NCBI GenBank assembly: GCA_963921795.1
Contig: OY997660.1
Span: 62,001-126,000 of the forward strand
Source of the DNA: Nannobrachium achirus
Lineage: Eukaryota; Chordata; Actinopteri; Myctophiformes; Myctophidae
Length of the DNA stretch: 64,000 bases
Reading direction: 5' to 3'
The notes under the pieces are model-generated. The model had not been told where the DNA came from, made no database searches, and saw only the letters and a program-made list of their open reading frames with translations. Position numbers and translations under genes: made by a program. This document shows positions 60,081 to 64,000 of the stretch, piece by piece (positions within the stretch are counted from its first letter, which is position 1; each line of letters starts with the position of its first letter).

Positions 60081-60109
60081 CCCCCCCCCCCCCCCCCCCC
60101 CCCCCCCCC
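60081..60109. repeat. Poly-C run, 29 bases, unit 14
   Basis: Palindrome at 60119-60461. Confidence 0.95.
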
Positions 60110-61299
60110 GCTGCAGAACGAGGAAGCCTCTGGGAGTGGAGGGCAAGCTGATCTCTCTGCAGCGGAGTGAAGATGCTCTGTGCAAAACTGCAATCCCAAG
60201 TTTTTCCTGTTAGTTAGGTTTCCTGAAAAACCAGCATGAATCAGATCTGTGCCACATCCAGATTGGAATCCTATCGGTATTAACATCACGTGACCATTAA
60301 AACCAATCGGATTCCAATCTGGATGTGGCCCAGATCTGATTCATGCTGGATTTGGCTGGCTGCCAGTGTAAATGAAAAACCTGGGATTGCAGTTTTGCAC
60401 AGATTATCTTCACTCCGCTGCAGAGAGATCAGCTTGCCCTCCACTCCCAGAGGCTTCCTCGTGTGAACAGTGTTCTGGTGTGTTTTTTTTTCTGCTCGTC
60501 TTTTTTCCTCCACTCTTTCAACCACCAGTGTTCAAAAGTTTTACCATGTGTACCCTTTTGTTTTTTAAGATTGTTTTTAAAGGTTTTAGCCCCTCCTGTT
60601 TATTTGCACTAAATTATAATTAAGCTCATTTTACTTTTACCAGGTGTACCCTTTTGTTTTTCAGTATTTGAGGTGCTCTTAAGTGGTTTTAGCCCCTACT
60701 GTTTGATATTTGCACTAAAATAAATGGTTGTTTAATTCCATCAAATTATTTATTATATTTTGTCATATCAATACAGTATCCTTGCAATAGAATTACAACT
60801 GGTTTTGGACTTAAACAGTATATGGTTACAGGCTGTATCAATACAATATCCTGGCTGTAAAATATCCTGACGTAAAACATAACTGGTGTTAGGATTTGAA
60901 GTATGGTCACAGGTCTTATCAATACAGAATCCTGAGCTAAAATACACATGGTGTTTGGGACTTAATATATGGTTAGAGGTCGTATCAATACAGAATCCTG
61001 AGCTAAAATACTCCCGGTGTGTATGTACAGGTTGTATCAGTACAGAATCCTGAGGTAAAATGAATACGCTATGTGTTTGGACTTAATATATGGTTACAGG
61101 TCGTATCAGTACAGAATCCTGAGATAAATACACCCCGTGTTTGGACTTCATATATGGTTATAGGTTGTATCAGTACAGAATCCTGAGCTAAAATACACCC
61201 CGTGTTTGGACTTCATATATGGTTATAGGTCGTATCAGTACAGAATCCTGAGCTAAAATACACCCCGTGTTTGGGTTAGTGTTTGGGTTAGGGTTAGGG

Positions 61300-62657
61300 T
61301 TAGAGAAACCAAGCTAATGCACTCAAAAGCTTGTCTCCCAGAAAGGTGATTTCTCTCACACCAAACTGATATTTAGCTCTGTTCAGCTTTAGTCCATGCT
61401 TTTGGATGTTTTGCGACACTTTGATAAGTCTCTCATTGTGCTGCATCAGTGTGGATCCCCACACAACTACATCATCCATCACGTAGACCCGTGCTCCTTG
61501 TACTCCTTCCAGTATGCATGGAGCAAAGCATATTCCAATATATATATATATATATCTCCCCTAACAGTGATGGTTGATGGTGATGATTTCCTTCAACTCT
61601 CACCTGTATTCTGCATATTCCTCTTGTGGGAATGGGCTGTCCATGTAGGCCTTGAGTAGAATTGGATTAGGACGAATGTGGGGCTTAACCTTCATGGCTC
61701 TGATGTGAGGTTCATTTATCATGTCAGCCTTTGCTCCTGTAAAGCAATTGTTGCTCCATGTATGTGCAACGGCTCGGTCCACTTGATCTGTTTCACACTT
61801 GACTCTTCAGGCATGTTGTCCACATCCTGTGTCACCATGCCCAAAAAGAAGGAATCATACGGGTCACTTTCTTCTACTGTGTGTACACATTCACCTCTGC
61901 CTGTGCCTTTTCACAGCGGATTCAAGGGTTAGCTCGATCTCCTGCAGTAACCTCTCCCTAAACTTTGAATCTTGTATGCCAAACATAAGCTGGTCACGGA
62001 TCATGCACAACTCCAAAGTTACATGTTCTAGCTTTTAGCTTTAAGTCCATCAGGAACACATCAAAACCTTCAGCAGGCTGTTGCATTCTCGAGCGAAACA
62101 TACCGTTCAAAGGTTTCATTCTTCTTTGGTGAACAGTGTTCATCAAACCTCTTGACAACCTCATCAAACTTGTCTTTGTCCTCTGTGATGGCAAAAACAA
62201 ATGTGTTGTATACTTCCATGACAGTCAAAAGCAGTGCAATCTTCTGTATTTCAGCCATCAGGTACAGCATGAACCGCTGTTTAAAGGTATGCCACTCCAC
62301 AATACCAGCCCAATTCAGTGTCTGGCGGCTTCACACTTTACATTATGACAACTCGTGAACACTCCTGGTACCATGTAATGTTCTTATTTATAAATGAAGA
62401 AACTTGGCTTCTTTCAGTTCAGTTATTTAGAAGACTGGTAGTGGTTCAGTAGCATCACAGTTCAGCAAACAACAGGTCTCTATACAAACTAGGATCTGGA
62501 AATGTTGGGGTGGGGTCCCATATATAGATCAGGTGTCAGAGAGCTATCATTGCCATCTGGTGGGCACTAAAAATCTACAGACTAGGGCTATATAAACCCC
62601 ATACTGCTTATCTGCTGCTTCAATACTCAGTCAATGGCAGCAAGTTAAGAAATGACA
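61300..62657 (-). mobile_element. Ty3/Gypsy remnant, unit 15
   Basis: LTR 62657-62374, gag core 62300-62070 with the 15-bp deletion, RT fragment from 61300. Confidence 0.87.
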
Positions 62658-63149
62658 TCCTGTTGTAACCTTGTCTTTTCTTATTTATTTTTTCTTCAAA
62701 CAATGCAAAGTGCTAAATCTAACCACCTCTTTCCATCTGTTACACAAACGATGCAAAGTGCTAATTCTAACCACCTCTTTCCATCTGTTACACAGCTATT
62801 CAAGAAACGGGTCACTGTTGGGCAGAAGATCCTGTCCACCGAAGACCTCAAGTACCTGACCAACTGTGACACAAACTTTGTGTCTGATGAGGAGACAGAC
62901 GAGGACAAGAAGGCCTATAAAGTGAAATCGTCGAAGTGGAGGGCAGCCCGGCTTTCAGGTATAATGGAGGCCTGTCAAAAGGCCCTCGACGACAACCGAA
63001 AGAAAGCTATAGAGCCAAAGTCCACACGCGCACGAAACAACTATGGAGAATTCAGCATTAGAGCCCCCCCTGCTGCACAGGAGAAGGAGATGTACCTTCT
63101 CCACAATGAGGAAGCCTCTGGGAGTGCTGATCTCTCTGCAGCGGAGTGA
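62652..63149 (+). CDS. Conserved ORF, 165-aa form, unit 15
   Basis: Identical protein to unit 9. Last full copy before the window end. Confidence 0.38.
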   Translation: MTSCCNLVFSYLFFLQTMQSAKSNHLFPSVTQTMQSANSNHLFPSVTQLFKKRVTVGQKILSTEDLKYLTNCDTNFVSDEETDEDKKAYKVKSSKWRAARLSGIMEACQKALDDNRKKAIEPKSTRARNNYGEFSIRAPPAAQEKEMYLLHNEEASGSADLSAAE

Positions 63150-64000
63150 AGAGGCTCTGTAATGCTGCATTCACACTGAGAGAAACCAAGCTAATGGTTT
63201 GCTTGGTAATTCAATGTATTCTCTATGCAAACCAGCTTTAAAAAATTCCAAGCTTTTTTTCCAGCTTGGAAATTTTAAAAGCTGGTTTGCATAGTGAATA
63301 CATTGCATTACCAAGCAAACCATTAGCTTGGCTTTTCTGTATGTGAATGAGGCATTAGGCTCTGTGCAAAACTGTAATCAGGAACAGGAAACATTTATTC
63401 CACCCTTTAGGCCCCATTTACACTGGCCTTAATCAGATCTGTGCCACATCCAGATTGGAATCCAATCGGTATTAACATCACGTGACCATTAAAACCAATT
63501 GGATTCCAATCTGGATGTGGCACAGATCTGGATTTGGCTGCTAGTGTAAATGAAAAACCTGGGATTGCAGTTTTGCACAGAGCCAATTAACAGTGTTCTG
63601 GTGTGTGGTCTTTTTTTGTTCTGCTCGTCTTTTTTCTTTTTTCCACTCTTTCAACCACCAGTGTTCAAAAGTTTTACCACCTGTACCCTTTTGTTTTACA
63701 CTGTCCTTAATCAGATCTGTGCCACATCCAGATTGGAATCCAATCGGTATTAACATCACGTGACCATTAAAACCAATTGGATTCCAATATGGATGTGGCC
63801 CAGATCTGATTCATGCTGGATTTGGCTGCCAGAGTAAATGAAAAACCTGGGATTGCAGTTTTGAACACAGCCAATCAACGGTGTTCTGGTGTTTTTTATT
63901 TTTATTATTTTATTTTTTGTTCTCCTCGTCCTTTTTCTTTTTTCCACTCTTTCAACCACCAGTGTTCAAAAGTTTTACCACGTATACCCTTGTTTTTCAG

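Larger units (their letters stand above)
56173..60515. repeat. Macrosatellite unit 14 (subfamily C, 4343 bp)
   Basis: C markers. It shares the 14-bp LTR deletion with unit 9. A new stop codon in gag (57901-57903) and a changed poly-T (tgttctttttttttgc near 59840) are private. CTCF-like core at 58209-58220; LTR 58031-58300. Confidence 0.97.
60516..64000. repeat. Macrosatellite unit 15 (subfamily C, partial, 3485 bp)
   Basis: Cut by the window end just after the first T-rich subrepeat of the tail, so the poly-C and the large palindrome are not seen. It shares cacgta with unit 12. A private change is acttggctt near 62402. CTCF-like core at 62552-62563; LTR 62374-62657. Confidence 0.97.

Noticed and set aside
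1-64000. Ribosomal DNA or 5S array
   Set aside because: The unit size could suggest rDNA, but no rRNA-like sequence is seen and the unit is built from retroelement and MITE parts.
1-64000. Array created wholly by assembly error
   Set aside because: Units differ by substitutions, private indels and poly-C lengths in a structured way, which copying by an assembler would not produce. Exact copy number may still be wrong.

Overview
The window is one uninterrupted tandem array. A unit of about 4.35 kb repeats head to tail 14.8 times: 14 complete units plus a partial one cut by the window end. Units start at 1, 4351, 8702, 13046, 17395, 21759, 26108, 30359, 34430, 38777, 43117, 47472, 51822, 56173 and 60516. 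No single-copy sequence, rRNA, tRNA gene or prokaryotic operon is seen. The composition points to an animal, most likely a vertebrate such as a teleost fish: a Ty3/Gypsy remnant of the kind common in fish, TTAGGG telomere-type repeats, fold-back (MITE-like) palindromes, and T-rich filler. The species call is an inference. Functionally this is a macrosatellite.

Each unit has the same layout (unit 1 coordinates). (1) 1-245: T-rich degenerate subrepeats. (2) 251-745: eight copies of a roughly 65-bp minisatellite. (3) 745-790: telomere-like GGGTTA repeats. (4) 785-2157: a broken Ty3/Gypsy element on the minus strand, reading from high to low coordinates: LTR (2157-1874), primer binding site matching the 3' end of tRNA-Leu(UAA) (1873-1860), gag (1843-1395), a protease remnant (about 1290-1085), a (TA)n tract, and a short reverse transcriptase fragment (1015-785). 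(5) 2203-2649: a plus-strand ORF of 148 aa, open in all 15 units. (6) 2660-2857: a 198-bp fold-back. (7) 2880-4350: four copies of a T-rich block interleaved with three palindromes, each centred near a CACGTG site. The last and largest palindrome (343 bp) is preceded by a poly-C run of 11 to 30 bases.

Units fall into subfamilies: A (1-4 and 6), B (5 and 7), a mosaic (8) and C (9-15). Units 4-5 and 6-7 form an 8,713-bp two-unit duplication. Units 7 and 8 carry internal deletions of 125 and about 285 bp. This pattern is expected from unequal exchange and gene conversion.

The most interesting possibility is that the unit is organised like the D4Z4/DXZ4 class of macrosatellites. The LTR of every unit holds a perfect match to the degenerate CTCF core, followed 26 bp downstream by a TATATAAA box facing the plus-strand ORF. 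The ORF stays open in every copy although the neighbouring gag, protease and RT are broken in every copy. Function is not demonstrated: array homogenisation alone could keep the ORF open.
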